Below, one piece after another: positions 1 through 8,891 of a stretch of 64,000 nucleotides of DNA. Source of the stretch: Bacillus glycinifermentans (GTDB lineage Bacteria; Bacillota; Bacilli; Bacillales; Bacillaceae); NCBI RefSeq assembly GCF_001042475.2, contig NZ_LECW02000004.1:372001-436000 (forward strand). The letters are read 5' to 3'. Position 1 is the stretch's first letter; each line of letters begins with the position of its first letter. The position numbers and the translations under genes are program-made. The notes under the pieces were generated by a model, which ran no database searches, was not told the DNA's origin, and was given only the letters and a program-made list of their open reading frames with translations.

Positions 1-796
1 ACGACCATTTTGCACATTCTCTCGTCATGCCGATCCGCAGCAAAATGTAGAAAAAAGCTGCTGAAATAATCCCAATGTGAAGACCGGAAATCGCCAAAAG
101 GTGGATGATCCCGAGCGTTTGATATCCGTCAAGCACTTCTTGCTCGATCAGAAACCTGTCGCCGAACGTCAGCGCCTGCACAATACCAGCGGATGATTCG
201 GGTACATTTTTTTCTATAAAAGCAAGTCCGGCCTTGCGGATTTTCAGCAAAAACGGCATCAGGCCGCCTCCGGACTTGCAGCTTTCGATCGACTGAACCG
301 TAAAATTCCAGTGGATCCCCTGCTGGCGTAAATATTCTTTATAGTCAAACGTCCCGGGCACAGTCTCTTTTTTAGGCGTTTTTAATTCGCCTTTCATAAA
401 ACACGTACTCCCCGGATCGAGCGCTGACAGCGCCGCTTTTTCCTGTGGGGACTTTATGATGTAGCCCGCTTTCACCGCCTCTCCTTCAGCCGTTTCGGCT
501 GTGAAAGCGAGGCGGTCCCCGTCGATTCTGGGAATATCGCGAATCGATACGGCCGCATGGTATGCGCCTTCCCGGTAACTCGACGTATTCGATCTGTCAA
601 TGATGAGAAAATAACTAAAATAAAAACTGCAAACAAGTGTACAAATGATAAAGAGGAGAAATTGTTTTTTAATCAGACAGAGGATGAAAAACAGACATAA
701 AAAGGCGGCTAAAGGGAGAAGAGAGGAGCTTTGAGCGGAAGCAATTCCGGCCGCCGCCGAAATTGCTCCGCAAGGAAGGATGCGGTAGGTGCCCAT
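1..796 (-). CDS. comEC: ComEC, DNA uptake channel protein (5' part; continues beyond the window edge)
   Basis: This is the N-terminal ~265 residues of ComEC, the membrane channel that carries transforming single-stranded DNA into the cytoplasm. I translated it by hand from the minus strand: the frame is open from an ATG at 796 to the window edge. It begins with hydrophobic segments, followed by an extracytoplasmic region with a PGTFDY motif and then the competence-domain signature HLLAISGLHIGI (about residue 230). The start lies 6 bp after the comEB stop with no clear ribosome binding site, so translation is probably coupled to comEB. Order comEA-comEB-comEC matches B. subtilis. The exact start codon is less certain than the identity. 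Confidence 0.9.
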   Translation of the reverse strand, partial: MGTYRILPCGAISAAAGIASAQSSSLLPLAAFLCLFFILCLIKKQFLLFIICTLVCSFYFSYFLIIDRSNTSSYREGAYHAAVSIRDIPRIDGDRLAFTAETAEGEAVKAGYIIKSPQEKAALSALDPGSTCFMKGELKTPKKETVPGTFDYKEYLRQQGIHWNFTVQSIESCKSGGGLMPFLLKIRKAGLAFIEKNVPESSAGIVQALTFGDRFLIEQEVLDGYQTLGIIHLLAISGLHIGIISAAFFYILLRIGMTRECAKWS

Positions 797-802
797 GTTA
801 CA

Positions 803-1372
803 TTACACGTAGCTCGTAAACAGCTTATTCGCCTGTTCATGTATTTTTTTGATCTCCGTTTCTTCAAGCCCCGCCTCTGACAGCTTCTGTATCAGATCTG
901 CTACAAACGATAATTTCTCCTGATTTTTCAAATCGATAATCATTTCGTCAAGTTCTACCTGTTCCACCCTGACTGAAGCCTGTTCAAAAAGCTCAACGGC
1001 ATACGGATGATTCTTATAATCCTTTGCATAATATATCGTTTTGATGCCTGATTGAATAATTGATTTACAGCATTGGATGCACGGAAAGTGAGTTACATAT
1101 ATTTCAGCGCCTTCTGTCGGCACTCCGAATTTTGCGCATTGAAGGATCGCATTCATTTCCGCATGAATGGTCCTGACACAATGCCCGTCGATAACATAAC
1201 ATCCTTCGTCTGCACAGTGGACCCCTCCGGCGATTGACCCGTTGTAACCCCCTGCTATGATTCGTTTATCCCTGACAATCGTCGCCCCGACAGCGAGCCT
1301 TGTACAAGTGCTGCGAAGCGCAAGCAAATGGCTTTGCGCCATGAAGTATTGATCCCAAGAAATGCGTTCCAC
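803..1372 (-). CDS. comEB: ComEB, dCMP deaminase family protein
   Basis: A 189-residue deoxycytidylate deaminase-type protein of the comE operon. The zinc and catalytic motifs are visible: HAE at residues 70-72 and PCIQC at 97-101. Extra cysteines at 53, 58 and 65 resemble the second zinc site of phage T4-type dCMP deaminases. The family converts dCMP to dUMP; in B. subtilis comEB is known to be dispensable for transformation (family knowledge). It lies between comEA (68 bp downstream of it) and comEC. Full length for the family. Confidence 0.93.
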   Translation of the reverse strand: MERISWDQYFMAQSHLLALRSTCTRLAVGATIVRDKRIIAGGYNGSIAGGVHCADEGCYVIDGHCVRTIHAEMNAILQCAKFGVPTEGAEIYVTHFPCIQCCKSIIQSGIKTIYYAKDYKNHPYAVELFEQASVRVEQVELDEMIIDLKNQEKLSFVADLIQKLSEAGLEETEIKKIHEQANKLFTSYV

Positions 1373-1440
1373 GTTGAATTCCCTCCAAATACGATGTAAG
1401 ACTTCCCTAAGTTTACATATGATTGTCCTTTGACGTCAAT

Positions 1441-2037
1441 TTACTTCACCGATATTGACGATTTTATTTTTTCAAATGTTTTTTCTCCGATGCCCGAAAC
1501 GTTTGTAATGTCTTCCACCGTTTGAAACGGACCGTTCTCCTCACGGTATGCTGTGATCGCTTCCGCTTTTGAAGGTCCGACGCCCGGGATCGCCTGAAGC
1601 TCTTCTGTTGAAGCGGTATTAATGTTAACCGTTTCTGCTTCGCCTCCCGCACCGGTTTGAACGCCTTCCTCGCCTTCATACGGAATATAAATCACCATCC
1701 CATCCTGAAGGACAGCGGCCAGGTTGACTTGTTTCTCTTCTGCATTTTTCACGGTACCTCCCGCCTTTTTCAGCAAATGATGCACCCTTTCGCCCGCCCT
1801 CATCTCATAAACGCCGGGCTTTTTGACGGCGCCCTTCAGATCGATCACAATTTCGTCGTTTTCTTTCGTTTCCTTTTTGGCAGCACGGCCGGATGAAGAA
1901 GCGGCGGCCTCTGCCGGCACAGCATTGCTCCCGGCTGGTTCGCCGCGTATGTTTGACATCACAGCGACCGCGATGATAAAAAGTGCTGCAAGCATTCCTC
2001 CAGCCGCGGGCCATTTGTAGCGCTTCAGCATGTTCAT
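1441..2037 (-). CDS. comEA: ComEA, membrane-anchored DNA receptor for competence
   Basis: ComEA binds incoming double-stranded DNA at the cell surface. With the ATG at 2037 the protein has 198 residues: a short basic N-terminus, one transmembrane segment (about 10-28), a low-complexity linker, an SLBB-like domain, and a C-terminal helix-hairpin-helix pair (GVGPSKAEAI, then GIGEKT) that holds DNA. The frame is open further upstream to 2100, but an AGGTGAG ribosome site at 2044-2050 lies 6 bp before 2037, and the B. subtilis protein starts at the equivalent point. It is divergent from comER with 84 bp between the two start codons. Confidence 0.93.
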   Translation of the reverse strand: MNMLKRYKWPAAGGMLAALFIIAVAVMSNIRGEPAGSNAVPAEAAASSSGRAAKKETKENDEIVIDLKGAVKKPGVYEMRAGERVHHLLKKAGGTVKNAEEKQVNLAAVLQDGMVIYIPYEGEEGVQTGAGGEAETVNINTASTEELQAIPGVGPSKAEAITAYREENGPFQTVEDITNVSGIGEKTFEKIKSSISVK

Positions 2038-2121
2038 CAACAACTCACCTGCTTCCATACATATTTTAACTGCAGCGGTCATATCGTTTAAAAGATACAC
2101 GTTTAAAGGAGGGGAGAACGA

Positions 2122-2943
2122 TTGAATATCGGCTTTATCGGGACGGGAAACATGGGGACTATACTTATTGAGGCGTTAATTGAATCCGAAGCTGTCATTC
2201 CCTCATCTTTAACCATTACAAACAGAACGATCGGCAAAGCGTTAAACATAAAAAAGCGATTTCCAGACATCCGGGTCAGAGAGCGGCCGGAAGAAGTCGT
2301 TACCGAAAGCGAGGCCGTATTTATTTGTGTAAAGCCGCACGATATATACCCTCTGTTAAAGCGTTTAGCGCCTGTTTTCACACCGGATCAGATTGTGATC
2401 ACGATAACGAGCCCCGTCCAGGTCGAACAGCTGGAAACGGTTGTTTCCTGTCAGGCCGCAAGGGTGATCCCGAGCATCACCAACAGAGCTTTATCGGGCG
2501 TTTCGCTTTTAACATTCGGTAAGAGCTGCAATGCAGCAACAAAGGAAAAAATCACAGGACTGATGGAGAAGATTTCGATTCCTTTGGAAATCGAAAACGG
2601 CATCACCCGTGTTGCTTCGGATATCGTCAGCTGTGGACCCGCCTTTATGAGCTACTTAATTCAGGAATTTATCCAGGCAGCAGTTGAAGAAACATCGGTG
2701 TCAAAAGAGGACGCTATTTTAATGTCCAAGGAAATGCTTGTCGGCTTGGGGAGACTTCTCGAAACAGAGCTGTACACGCTGCCGACACTGCAGAAAAAGG
2801 TTTGTGTAAAAGGCGGAGTAACCGGCGAGGGGATCAAGGCGCTGGAAAACGGTGTTCAAGACATGTTCCGCCAGATGTTCCGCAACACACACTTGAAGTA
2901 TGAAGAGGATATCGCTTTGGTCAAAAAGCAATTTCAGGTCTGA
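2122..2943 (+). CDS. comER: ComER, pyrroline-5-carboxylate reductase-like protein
   Basis: A 273-residue member of the ProC family, with an N-terminal Rossmann motif GFIGTGNMG and the CKPHD stretch typical of P5C reductases. It starts at TTG (2122), preceded by AAGGAGGGG at about 2107-2115. In B. subtilis comER is divergent from comEABC; its role is not required for transformation and has been linked to sporulation and biofilm timing (family knowledge). Residues for dinucleotide binding look intact. It ends at a bidirectional hairpin shared with yqeM. Confidence 0.92.
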   Translation: MNIGFIGTGNMGTILIEALIESEAVIPSSLTITNRTIGKALNIKKRFPDIRVRERPEEVVTESEAVFICVKPHDIYPLLKRLAPVFTPDQIVITITSPVQVEQLETVVSCQAARVIPSITNRALSGVSLLTFGKSCNAATKEKITGLMEKISIPLEIENGITRVASDIVSCGPAFMSYLIQEFIQAAVEETSVSKEDAILMSKEMLVGLGRLLETELYTLPTLQKKVCVKGGVTGEGIKALENGVQDMFRQMFRNTHLKYEEDIALVKKQFQV

Positions 2944-2990
2944 TTCATTGTTTCATATGTGGCGCAGATTCTCAACTATGGAAAATGGCA

Positions 2991-3031
2991 TTTTTAAAAC
3001 CATCGTCATGTTAAACGATGGTTTTAGCTTT
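2991..3031. terminator. Bidirectional terminator between comER and yqeM
   Basis: Inverted repeat AAAACCATCGT (2996-3006) / ACGATGGTTTT (3015-3025), followed on the plus strand by a T-rich run. The yqeM stop codon lies in the loop, so the hairpin serves both converging genes. Confidence 0.85.
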
Positions 3032-3766
3032 TTTTGCCGTATAAAAATGACGCTCTGTATCCGTATCAGGCTTTCGGTCTGAAAAATCGGCGGTTATCTG
3101 CTGTACGGAAAATCCTGCCGTTTTTAACAAGCGGGTGTATTCTTCGGTTTCAAATGTCCGCTGTTCATGGGTCTCATCAAAACGGTCATACACGCCTCCA
3201 TTTTCCACGAAAAATGTCAAATCGTGAATGACCGAGTGAACGGATTCTCCCTCATAGCTTTGCCAGATCACGCTGACATCTTCATCCTGATCTGCGTACG
3301 TGCTCCCGGGAAAAACGTCGTCAATTTTGTAGACGGAATGGACGTCAAATAAAAGAAGTCCGTCATCCTTCAATAAAGAAAAAACGTTTTTAAATGTGTC
3401 TAAAACGTCTTTTTCATCTTTTAAGTAATTTAAGGAATCACAGCAAATGACAACCGCGTCAAATTCTTGGTCATGCCCTGATAAATCGCGCATATCCTGC
3501 TGAAAAAAACGGATCGGAAGCTGCCGGCCGGCCGCTTTTTGCTGCGCCTGCGCCAGCATGTCCCCGCTGATGTCAACACCTGTCACATCATATCCTTTCT
3601 CAGCAAGGCGAACGGAAATTTCCCCGGTTCCGCACGCGAGATCAAGAATCCGAATGTGCTCCTTTTTCATCGCCGCGAGCGACTTCTCAATCCATTCGAC
3701 CCACTGATCATACGGGGCGTGGGCCATCAGTCTGTCGTAAACGCCTGAAAATCCTTGATAAATCAT
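3011..3766 (-). CDS. yqeM: YqeM, SAM-dependent methyltransferase
   Basis: A 251-residue class I methyltransferase with motif I LDLACGTGE at residues 41-49 and the acidic end of strand 2 in VTGVDIS. It is the last gene of the yqeG operon. Its ATG overlaps the rsfS stop (TAATG), which indicates translational coupling. The substrate is unknown; small-molecule methyltransferases of this build cannot be assigned from sequence alone. Length is normal for the family. Confidence 0.9.
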   Translation of the reverse strand: MIYQGFSGVYDRLMAHAPYDQWVEWIEKSLAAMKKEHIRILDLACGTGEISVRLAEKGYDVTGVDISGDMLAQAQQKAAGRQLPIRFFQQDMRDLSGHDQEFDAVVICCDSLNYLKDEKDVLDTFKNVFSLLKDDGLLLFDVHSVYKIDDVFPGSTYADQDEDVSVIWQSYEGESVHSVIHDLTFFVENGGVYDRFDETHEQRTFETEEYTRLLKTAGFSVQQITADFSDRKPDTDTERHFYTAKKAKTIV

Positions 3767-4119
3767 TAATTGACCCCGAATGAGAGATCTTCAAGAGGAG
3801 CATCTCCCCACAGTTTTTCAAGGTTGTAATAGCCTCTTTCTTCTTTATGGAAAACGTGGGCAATGACATCTCCCAAATCGATTAAGATCCATCTGGCTTC
3901 GTCAAACCCTTCCATTTTCTTTACATCGATTCCATTTTCTTCAGCCCGATCCTTAATTTCCCGGGCAATTGCCTGTACCTGCTTATCTGAGTTCCCGTGG
4001 CAGATCAGGAAATAATCGGCCACAAGGGAAATCCCCTGCATATTCATTGCGATAATATCTTCCGCTCGTTTATCATCGCAGGCTTCAGCGGCAATTTTTA
4101 AAATTGAAGCTTGATCCAT
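3766..4119 (-). CDS. rsfS: RsfS (YqeL), ribosomal silencing factor
   Basis: A 117-residue DUF143/Iojap protein. The family binds ribosomal protein uL14 on the 50S subunit and blocks joining with 30S when nutrients are short. The conserved core is visible (VADYFLICHGNS around residue 33, and a WILIDLGDVIAHVF stretch). Ribosome site AGGAGG precedes the ATG. It sits between yqeK and yqeM with a 1-nt overlap to the latter. Confidence 0.93.
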   Translation of the reverse strand: MDQASILKIAAEACDDKRAEDIIAMNMQGISLVADYFLICHGNSDKQVQAIAREIKDRAEENGIDVKKMEGFDEARWILIDLGDVIAHVFHKEERGYYNLEKLWGDAPLEDLSFGVN

Positions 4120-4132
4120 TCACTAATTCCTC

Positions 4133-4696
4133 CTATTGTCTTTCTTTTACTAACGCATTATATGTCGCCAGCGTGTCCGGAAAAACGGCTTGGTTTTTCG
4201 TCATCAAAAAGGTGATCGTATTTTTCAGCGCTTGGATGAGCGCAAGATCCAAGTCTTCTTCGGCAAGCACGCGAACCTCGTCAACACCCGGAAAGCGGCG
4301 GCCCGGTTCAATATAGTCCGCGACATAAATGACTTTTTCCAAAAGCGTCATGCCGGGCCTTCCCGACGTATGGTATCTGATCGCCGACAAAATGTCTTCG
4401 TCCGTAATGCCGGCCTCCGTTTTGACAAGTACTGCTCCGGCCGGCGCGTGCCAAAGCTCATGATGAAAATCGAGCACATCAAGCGATTTGTTGTCGTTTA
4501 AAATGATTTGTTTCATTTCCTCTTTTGGACGAAACTTGGCATAGTCATGAAAAATCGCGGCGGTTTCGGCCTTTTTCACATCTGCGCCAAACCGTTCCGC
4601 AAGCTTTACCGCCGTATCCATTACGCCGATCGTATGCGTATACCTCTGCTCTGTCAGCTGTTCTTTTACACAGGCAAGGGCTTGATCACGTTTCAT
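4133..4696 (-). CDS. yqeK: YqeK, HD-domain diadenosine tetraphosphate hydrolase
   Basis: A 187-residue HD-superfamily phosphohydrolase. Metal ligands are seen at H21 and in the HD pair at 50-51 (AIFHDYAKF). Members of this family split Ap4A symmetrically to two ADP (family knowledge). The ATG overlaps the 3' end of nadD by 11 bp, so the two are probably coupled. Length is normal. Confidence 0.92.
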   Translation of the reverse strand: MKRDQALACVKEQLTEQRYTHTIGVMDTAVKLAERFGADVKKAETAAIFHDYAKFRPKEEMKQIILNDNKSLDVLDFHHELWHAPAGAVLVKTEAGITDEDILSAIRYHTSGRPGMTLLEKVIYVADYIEPGRRFPGVDEVRVLAEEDLDLALIQALKNTITFLMTKNQAVFPDTLATYNALVKERQ

Positions 4697-5255
4697 ATAA
4701 ACGATTCTCCTTTACATAGACCTTCACTTCGTCAGGAAGCAAGTAATCAGTCGGCTGACGGTTTTTGATGCGCTCCCTGAGTAAAGAGGATGAAACCTCA
4801 AATTCCGGAACATCCACGAAAACGAGCGGATAAGGCGTATCAATTTGAAAGCCGGGACGCTTCACTCCGACAAATTGGATCTCTCCCACCAGCTTGTCAA
4901 TATTCGACCACTTCGGCAAGTACTCCACCATGTCCGCGCCGATAATAAAATAAAACTGATTATCCGGATACCGTTCTTTTAAGAGCCGGATCGTATCAAA
5001 CGTATACGAAGGCCCATTCCTTTCGAGCTCAATCGTCTCCAATTTAAAACGCTCTTTTCCCGAAATGGCGATCTTCAGCATTTCAACGCGGTGATGGCTT
5101 TCTGAAAAAGAGTTTTCCTGTTTATGCGGCGGAATTTGATTGGGCATAAACCAGATTTCGTCGAGATCCATTTTGTAAAGCACTTCATTCGCCATTAACA
5201 GATGCCCGTTGTGCGGAGGATCGAACGTCCCTCCGAAAACCCCGATTTTCTTCAT
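4686..5255 (-). CDS. nadD: NadD, nicotinate-nucleotide adenylyltransferase
   Basis: Makes deamido-NAD from nicotinate mononucleotide and ATP, an essential step of NAD synthesis. The nucleotidyltransferase signature [11 protein letters not shown] lies at residues 8-18, and the C-terminal SSSLLRER supplies the second phosphate-binding motif. The open frame reaches 5264, but an AAGGTGG ribosome site sits 5 bp before the ATG at 5255, and the family starts with MKKI, so 5255 (189 residues) is chosen. Operon member between yqeI and yqeK. Confidence 0.95.
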   Translation of the reverse strand: MKKIGVFGGTFDPPHNGHLLMANEVLYKMDLDEIWFMPNQIPPHKQENSFSESHHRVEMLKIAISGKERFKLETIELERNGPSYTFDTIRLLKERYPDNQFYFIIGADMVEYLPKWSNIDKLVGEIQFVGVKRPGFQIDTPYPLVFVDVPEFEVSSSLLRERIKNRQPTDYLLPDEVKVYVKENRLYET

Positions 5256-5273
5256 GTTTACCACCTTTAAACC

Positions 5274-5564
5274 TTAAGGAAGCTCGATTTTTTTGTTTTC
5301 TTTGGACTCCTTGTACAGCACGATGATATTTCCGATCGTCTGCACGAGTTCGGCGCGGGCGCCGCTTGCCAAAGCCTCCGCCACCTCATTCTTTGGCTGC
5401 TCGCAGTTTTGAAGCACGCTTACTTTGATCAGTTCTCTCGCTTCGAGCGCGTCACTGATTTGTTTGATCATATTTTCATTGACTCCGCCTTTTCCGACTT
5501 GAAAGATCGGTGTCAGATGATGCGCTTCCCGGCGCAAATGGCGTTTTTGTTTTCCAGTTAACAT
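5274..5564 (-). CDS. yqeI: YqeI (YhbY/CRM-domain RNA-binding protein)
   Basis: A 96-residue single CRM domain protein. It shows the conserved opening LTGKQKRHLRREAHHL and the GKGG turn (residues 24-27) that contacts RNA. YhbY proteins bind pre-50S ribosomes, in keeping with its ribosome-assembly neighbours yqeH and rsfS. Ribosome site AGGAGG precedes the ATG, and the start overlaps the aroE stop by 7 bp. Confidence 0.92.
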   Translation of the reverse strand: MLTGKQKRHLRREAHHLTPIFQVGKGGVNENMIKQISDALEARELIKVSVLQNCEQPKNEVAEALASGARAELVQTIGNIIVLYKESKENKKIELP

Positions 5565-6391
5565 TCTTTTCCTCCTAGTTTTCGTAAAACGATTGATTTC
5601 ATTTTTTCCATATCAGGCTCGCGGCCTGTCCACAGTTCGAAAGAGAGTGCGGCCTGGCCGATGAACATGCCGACGCCGTTCAAGGTTTTTAAGCCCTTTG
5701 CCTCAGCTTCTTTTAATAAAGCGGTCTTCAACGGGTTATAAATAATGTCACATACAAGGCACGTTTCTTTCGCACGGGCTAATGAAAGCGGAACATCATC
5801 GACGTGCGGGTGCATGCCGACTGAGGTGGTCTGGATCAGCACGTCGTACACAGACAGATCATCCTCTGCTTCTGATAAGGCCATCGCTTTCGTTCCATCA
5901 TAAAGGTGAATGAAAGCTTCTGCTTTTTCGGGCGTGCGATTCGCCACATCAAGCCGCTTCGGCTTCCCTGCTGCGAGGGTCGTAAAGATCGCGCGGGCCG
6001 CTCCCCCTGCTCCGATGATCAAAATCGAAAGCTCGCTGACAGGCTGATCAAGGGACTGCTTCAGCGATTTTAAAAACCCTTCTCCATCCGTATTATATCC
6101 GACCAGCTGTTCTTTTTCTCTTCTGACAGTGTTTACCGCCCCTAGCACTTTGGCGCTTTCATCGATGCGGTCAAGATATTTCATGATCTCCACCTTATGG
6201 GGAACCGTCACGTTAAATCCTTGAATGCCGAGTGCCCGCATTCCTTTCACCGCATCTTCCAGATCATCGGTTTCAACCCGGAAAGCGTGGTAATACCCGT
6301 CTAATGAAAGGTCTTTCAAGGCCGCATTATGGATGTCGGGCGACATGGAATGGGCCACCGGATTTCCAATCAGTCCGTATATCGGTTTCAT
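5558..6391 (-). CDS. aroE: AroE, shikimate dehydrogenase
   Basis: Reduces 3-dehydroshikimate to shikimate with NADPH. In its 277 residues the shikimate-binding SMSPDIHN motif (15-22), catalytic lysine (K66 in VPHK) and aspartate (D102 in NTDGEG) and the NADP loop GAGGAA (127-132) are all present. It overlaps yqeI by 7 bp and follows yqeH closely. Full length and intact. Confidence 0.95.
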   Translation of the reverse strand: MKPIYGLIGNPVAHSMSPDIHNAALKDLSLDGYYHAFRVETDDLEDAVKGMRALGIQGFNVTVPHKVEIMKYLDRIDESAKVLGAVNTVRREKEQLVGYNTDGEGFLKSLKQSLDQPVSELSILIIGAGGAARAIFTTLAAGKPKRLDVANRTPEKAEAFIHLYDGTKAMALSEAEDDLSVYDVLIQTTSVGMHPHVDDVPLSLARAKETCLVCDIIYNPLKTALLKEAEAKGLKTLNGVGMFIGQAALSFELWTGREPDMEKMKSIVLRKLGGKEC

Positions 6392-6407
6392 TGCTCTCTC
6401 CCCCAGC

Positions 6408-7508
6408 TTATATTAAAGATCTTCGCACAAACACATGAACGCCTTTAGGTGCGTGGGCGACAATCCGTTGATTCGCCCCCTGAACCGTCACCCAGCCCAG
6501 CCCGGAGAACACTACGTCGGTTTTTGGCTCCTTGATCGTAAAGGTGTGTTTCACAAGCTCAGGAAATGAGTCAAGGTCTTCTTTAGCTGGAGGCGCCAGC
6601 ATGTCACCCGCGTGTTTTTCATAAAGCTGATCCGCATTTTCAAGCTTTGTTCGATGGATGTTTATTTGATTGGGCATATAGCATACAAACGAAGACCTGC
6701 CGCCCGCTATATAGTCAAACCGGGACAACCCGCCGAAAAACAGCGTCTGCTCTTCGTTCAGCTGAAAAGTGCGCGGCTTTAATTCTTTTTTCGGCGTCAA
6801 TATTTTCAGGTCTTGCTTTGCGACATAGTGTGCCATCTGATGGTGGTTGATGATCCCCGGTGTATCGTACATCGATGATCCGTCGTCAAGAGGGATTTCA
6901 ATCGTATCAAGCGTAGTACCCGGATACTGGGACGTCGTAATGATATCCCCTTCTCCTGACACTTCTTTAATGATCCGGTTGATAAACGTCGATTTTCCGA
7001 CATTCGTACAGCCGACGACATAAACGTCTTTGCCGTGCCTGTAATGCTCGATCGCTTCGATCGCTTCCTTTATTCCATGCCCGCGTCCTGCGCTGACAAG
7101 CAATACGTCAACAGGCTGCAAACCGAGCTCTTTCGCTTCGCGCTTCATCCAGTGAACGAGACGCTCGCGTTTGACCGATTTAGGAAGAATATCTGCCTTG
7201 TTTCCGATCAACAGGATCGGGTTGCCTCCGACAAACCGGTTTAATCCGTTAATCCAGCTCCCGTTAAAATCAAAAATATCGACGATTTTCACAATGAGCG
7301 AATCGGTTTCCCCGATGCCGTGCAAAATTTTTAGAAAGTCATCATCCGTCAGGGAAACATCCTGGATTTCGTTATAGTTTTTCAGCCTGAAACAGCGCTG
7401 GCAGATGACGTCATCCTTTAATAATGAAGCTTCAGGCGCATAGCCGAGTTCATTTTTGTTTTCGGTTTGGATGGTGACTCCGCATCCGATGCAAACTACC
7501 TTTTCCAT
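6408..7508 (-). CDS. yqeH: YqeH, circularly permuted GTPase for 30S assembly
   Basis: A 366-residue GTPase needed for 30S subunit maturation. The motif order is permuted, which defines the family: a zinc finger (C6, C9, C36, C39), then G4 NKAD at 103-106, then G1 GCTNVGKST at 166-174, then G3 DTPG at 215-218. The C-terminal part is the RNA-interacting domain. It starts 3 bp after the yqeG stop. Confidence 0.95.
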   Translation of the reverse strand: MEKVVCIGCGVTIQTENKNELGYAPEASLLKDDVICQRCFRLKNYNEIQDVSLTDDDFLKILHGIGETDSLIVKIVDIFDFNGSWINGLNRFVGGNPILLIGNKADILPKSVKRERLVHWMKREAKELGLQPVDVLLVSAGRGHGIKEAIEAIEHYRHGKDVYVVGCTNVGKSTFINRIIKEVSGEGDIITTSQYPGTTLDTIEIPLDDGSSMYDTPGIINHHQMAHYVAKQDLKILTPKKELKPRTFQLNEEQTLFFGGLSRFDYIAGGRSSFVCYMPNQINIHRTKLENADQLYEKHAGDMLAPPAKEDLDSFPELVKHTFTIKEPKTDVVFSGLGWVTVQGANQRIVAHAPKGVHVFVRRSLI

Positions 7509-7511
7509 TGA

Positions 7512-8030
7512 TTACTCCTCCCACTGAATATGGCCTTTCCGTTTTAATGAGCTCAGGATTCTGCGTTCTATCTGCCGGTTAAAACGCGTAAAAAAGCCGT
7601 CTGAAGCGGCTACAGGAACAACCAAAATCGTGTGAAAACCGTTGCGGTTGCCTCCGAGCACGTCGGTCATCAGCTGATCTCCTATGACGACAACGTCTTC
7701 CTTTTTGAGCCCCATGTTTTTAACGGCTTTTCGAAAAGCTCTGCCCATCGGCTTTTTCGCTTTATATATAAACGGAATATTGAGCGGTTCAGAAAATAAT
7801 TTGACGCGCTTTTCATTATTATTGGAAACGATTGTTACTTTAATGCCATTCTCCTTCATTTCCTCAAACCATTCGATCAGACGCGGCGTGGCGCTTGGCC
7901 TGTCCCATTCCACAAGGGTATTATCAAGATCTGTAATAATTCCTTTTACATTCCGCTCTTTTAGTTTTTCAGGGGTAATATGAAAAATATTTTTTACAAA
8001 TTCATCCGGCAAAAAAAACTTTTTTAACAC
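7512..8030 (-). CDS. yqeG: YqeG, HAD-superfamily phosphatase
   Basis: A HAD IIIA phosphatase with the nucleophile motif DLDNTLVEW (aspartates 34 and 36) and the metal-binding GDQLMTD. The open frame extends to 8084, but a GTG at 8030 preceded by AAAGG gives 172 residues, the length I recall for B. subtilis YqeG, so it is preferred. First gene of the yqeG-yqeM operon. The physiological substrate is not known; a role next to YqeH in ribosome assembly is only an inference from conserved linkage. Confidence 0.9.
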   Translation of the reverse strand: MLKKFFLPDEFVKNIFHITPEKLKERNVKGIITDLDNTLVEWDRPSATPRLIEWFEEMKENGIKVTIVSNNNEKRVKLFSEPLNIPFIYKAKKPMGRAFRKAVKNMGLKKEDVVVIGDQLMTDVLGGNRNGFHTILVVPVAASDGFFTRFNRQIERRILSSLKRKGHIQWEE

Positions 8031-8152
8031 AAGCCGCACCCTTTCCTTTCTATATACTGCTGCTTTCTGAAAGTGTCGAATCAAATCTAAAAGTGTCTTA
8101 AAACATCGGCTCCCCGAAAAGTTTTCGACATATAATAGGATTCTTCAACAGG

Positions 8153-8252
8153 TGTGGATAAAATTACACACAGTATCCACTCTTATTTCATCGACCTTTT
8201 ATTAAATTATAAACATGATACCCACAAGTTATCCACTTTTTGGTGTGGATAA
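8153..8252. promoter_or_regulatory. DnaA-box cluster upstream of sda
   Basis: Boxes TGTGGATAA at 8153-8161 and 8244-8252 and TTATCCACT at 8229-8237 match the DnaA box TTATCCACA; GTATCCACT at 8173-8181 is a weaker match. In B. subtilis DnaA controls sda to couple replication initiation to sporulation, so the cluster fits its position. Confidence 0.8.
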
Positions 8253-8396
8253 CAGAACGATTGTTCTTGCCAAATATTCATGGTAGATTATAGGTACTTC
8301 AACCAAAGATCGCATAACATAACATGATATGCTGACCTCAAACGCGTTATTCCAATTATATAAGGAGGTGTCTTCCCCATTAAATGGGTACCGAGT

Positions 8397-8537
8397 ATGA
8401 GAAAGCTGTCTGATGAACTTTTAATAGAATCATACATTAAAGCAAATGAGATGAATTTAAACCGCGAATTCATCGAGCTGATTGAAACTGAAATGAAGAG
8501 AAGGTCGCTCGGTCATCTGCTTTCTGTCTCCTCGTAG
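8397..8537 (+). CDS. sda: Sda, sporulation checkpoint inhibitor of KinA
   Basis: Sda binds the dimerization domain of histidine kinase KinA and blocks sporulation when replication is disturbed. The 46-residue product begins MRKLSDELL, contains the helical hairpin and ends GHLLSVSS, nearly identical to what I recall for B. subtilis. The start is uncertain: the strong ribosome site AAGGAGG (8362-8368) is 28 bp before this ATG. The only in-frame triplet at normal spacing is ATT at 8379, which would add six residues before this Met. The DnaA-box cluster lies just upstream. Confidence 0.93.
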   Translation: MRKLSDELLIESYIKANEMNLNREFIELIETEMKRRSLGHLLSVSS

Positions 8538-8617
8538 TTAAGCACTCCCGGGCGTTCTTGGGCTTTTTTCACTTAGGTTGCTATTATATCACTTGAATAA
8601 TATGCTTACTACTGTTT

Positions 8618-8647
8618 TAACGAAAAAACACCTCTTTAAAAGAGGTG
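8618..8647 (-). terminator. Terminator of the small YjcZ-like gene
   Basis: On the minus strand CACCTCTTT and AAAGAGGTG form a hairpin directly after the TAG at 8648, followed by six Ts. Confidence 0.8.
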
Positions 8648-8809
8648 CTACTTGAAGCAGCCGTAAGGACTCAGCCAATAAAAACCGCCGATCACCAGCA
8701 GAACCACCAAAAGAACGACTACAAAAGCATAGCCGTATGCGGCACCGGCATATCCGGCGTAGCCCGGAAAAGGAAACGGACCGGCCGGAAACGGGAATCC
8801 AGTGGTCAT
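8648..8809 (-). CDS. Small single-pass membrane protein (YjcZ-like)
   Basis: A 53-residue protein, too short for most ORF lists. Residues 1-28 are rich in Gly, Pro, Phe and Tyr (FPFPAGPFPFPGYAGYAG), followed by one hydrophobic helix (FVVVLLVVLLVIGGFYW) and a short tail. This layout resembles the YjcZ-type sporulation or spore-associated peptides of Bacillus, but I cannot confirm the family. An AAGGGAGGG ribosome site lies about 9 bp before the ATG at 8809. A competing ATG at 8819 touches the ribosome site and reads another frame, so it is rejected. Confidence 0.65.
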   Translation of the reverse strand: MTTGFPFPAGPFPFPGYAGYAGAAYGYAFVVVLLVVLLVIGGFYWLSPYGCFK

Positions 8810-8891
8810 AGGATGTCATCCCTCCCTTAGGACAGTTACAGTAACAGCCTATGAACTAAAAAAGAGAAATGGCTAGGCCTTTGACCGTATA

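Noticed and set aside
2038..2121. ComK boxes in the comEA/comER interval
   Set aside because: AT-rich half-sites are present, but no AAAA-N5-TTTT pair with correct spacing could be identified by eye.
8537..8570. Terminator after sda
   Set aside because: There is a T-run, but the possible stem is short and bulged, so I did not list it.
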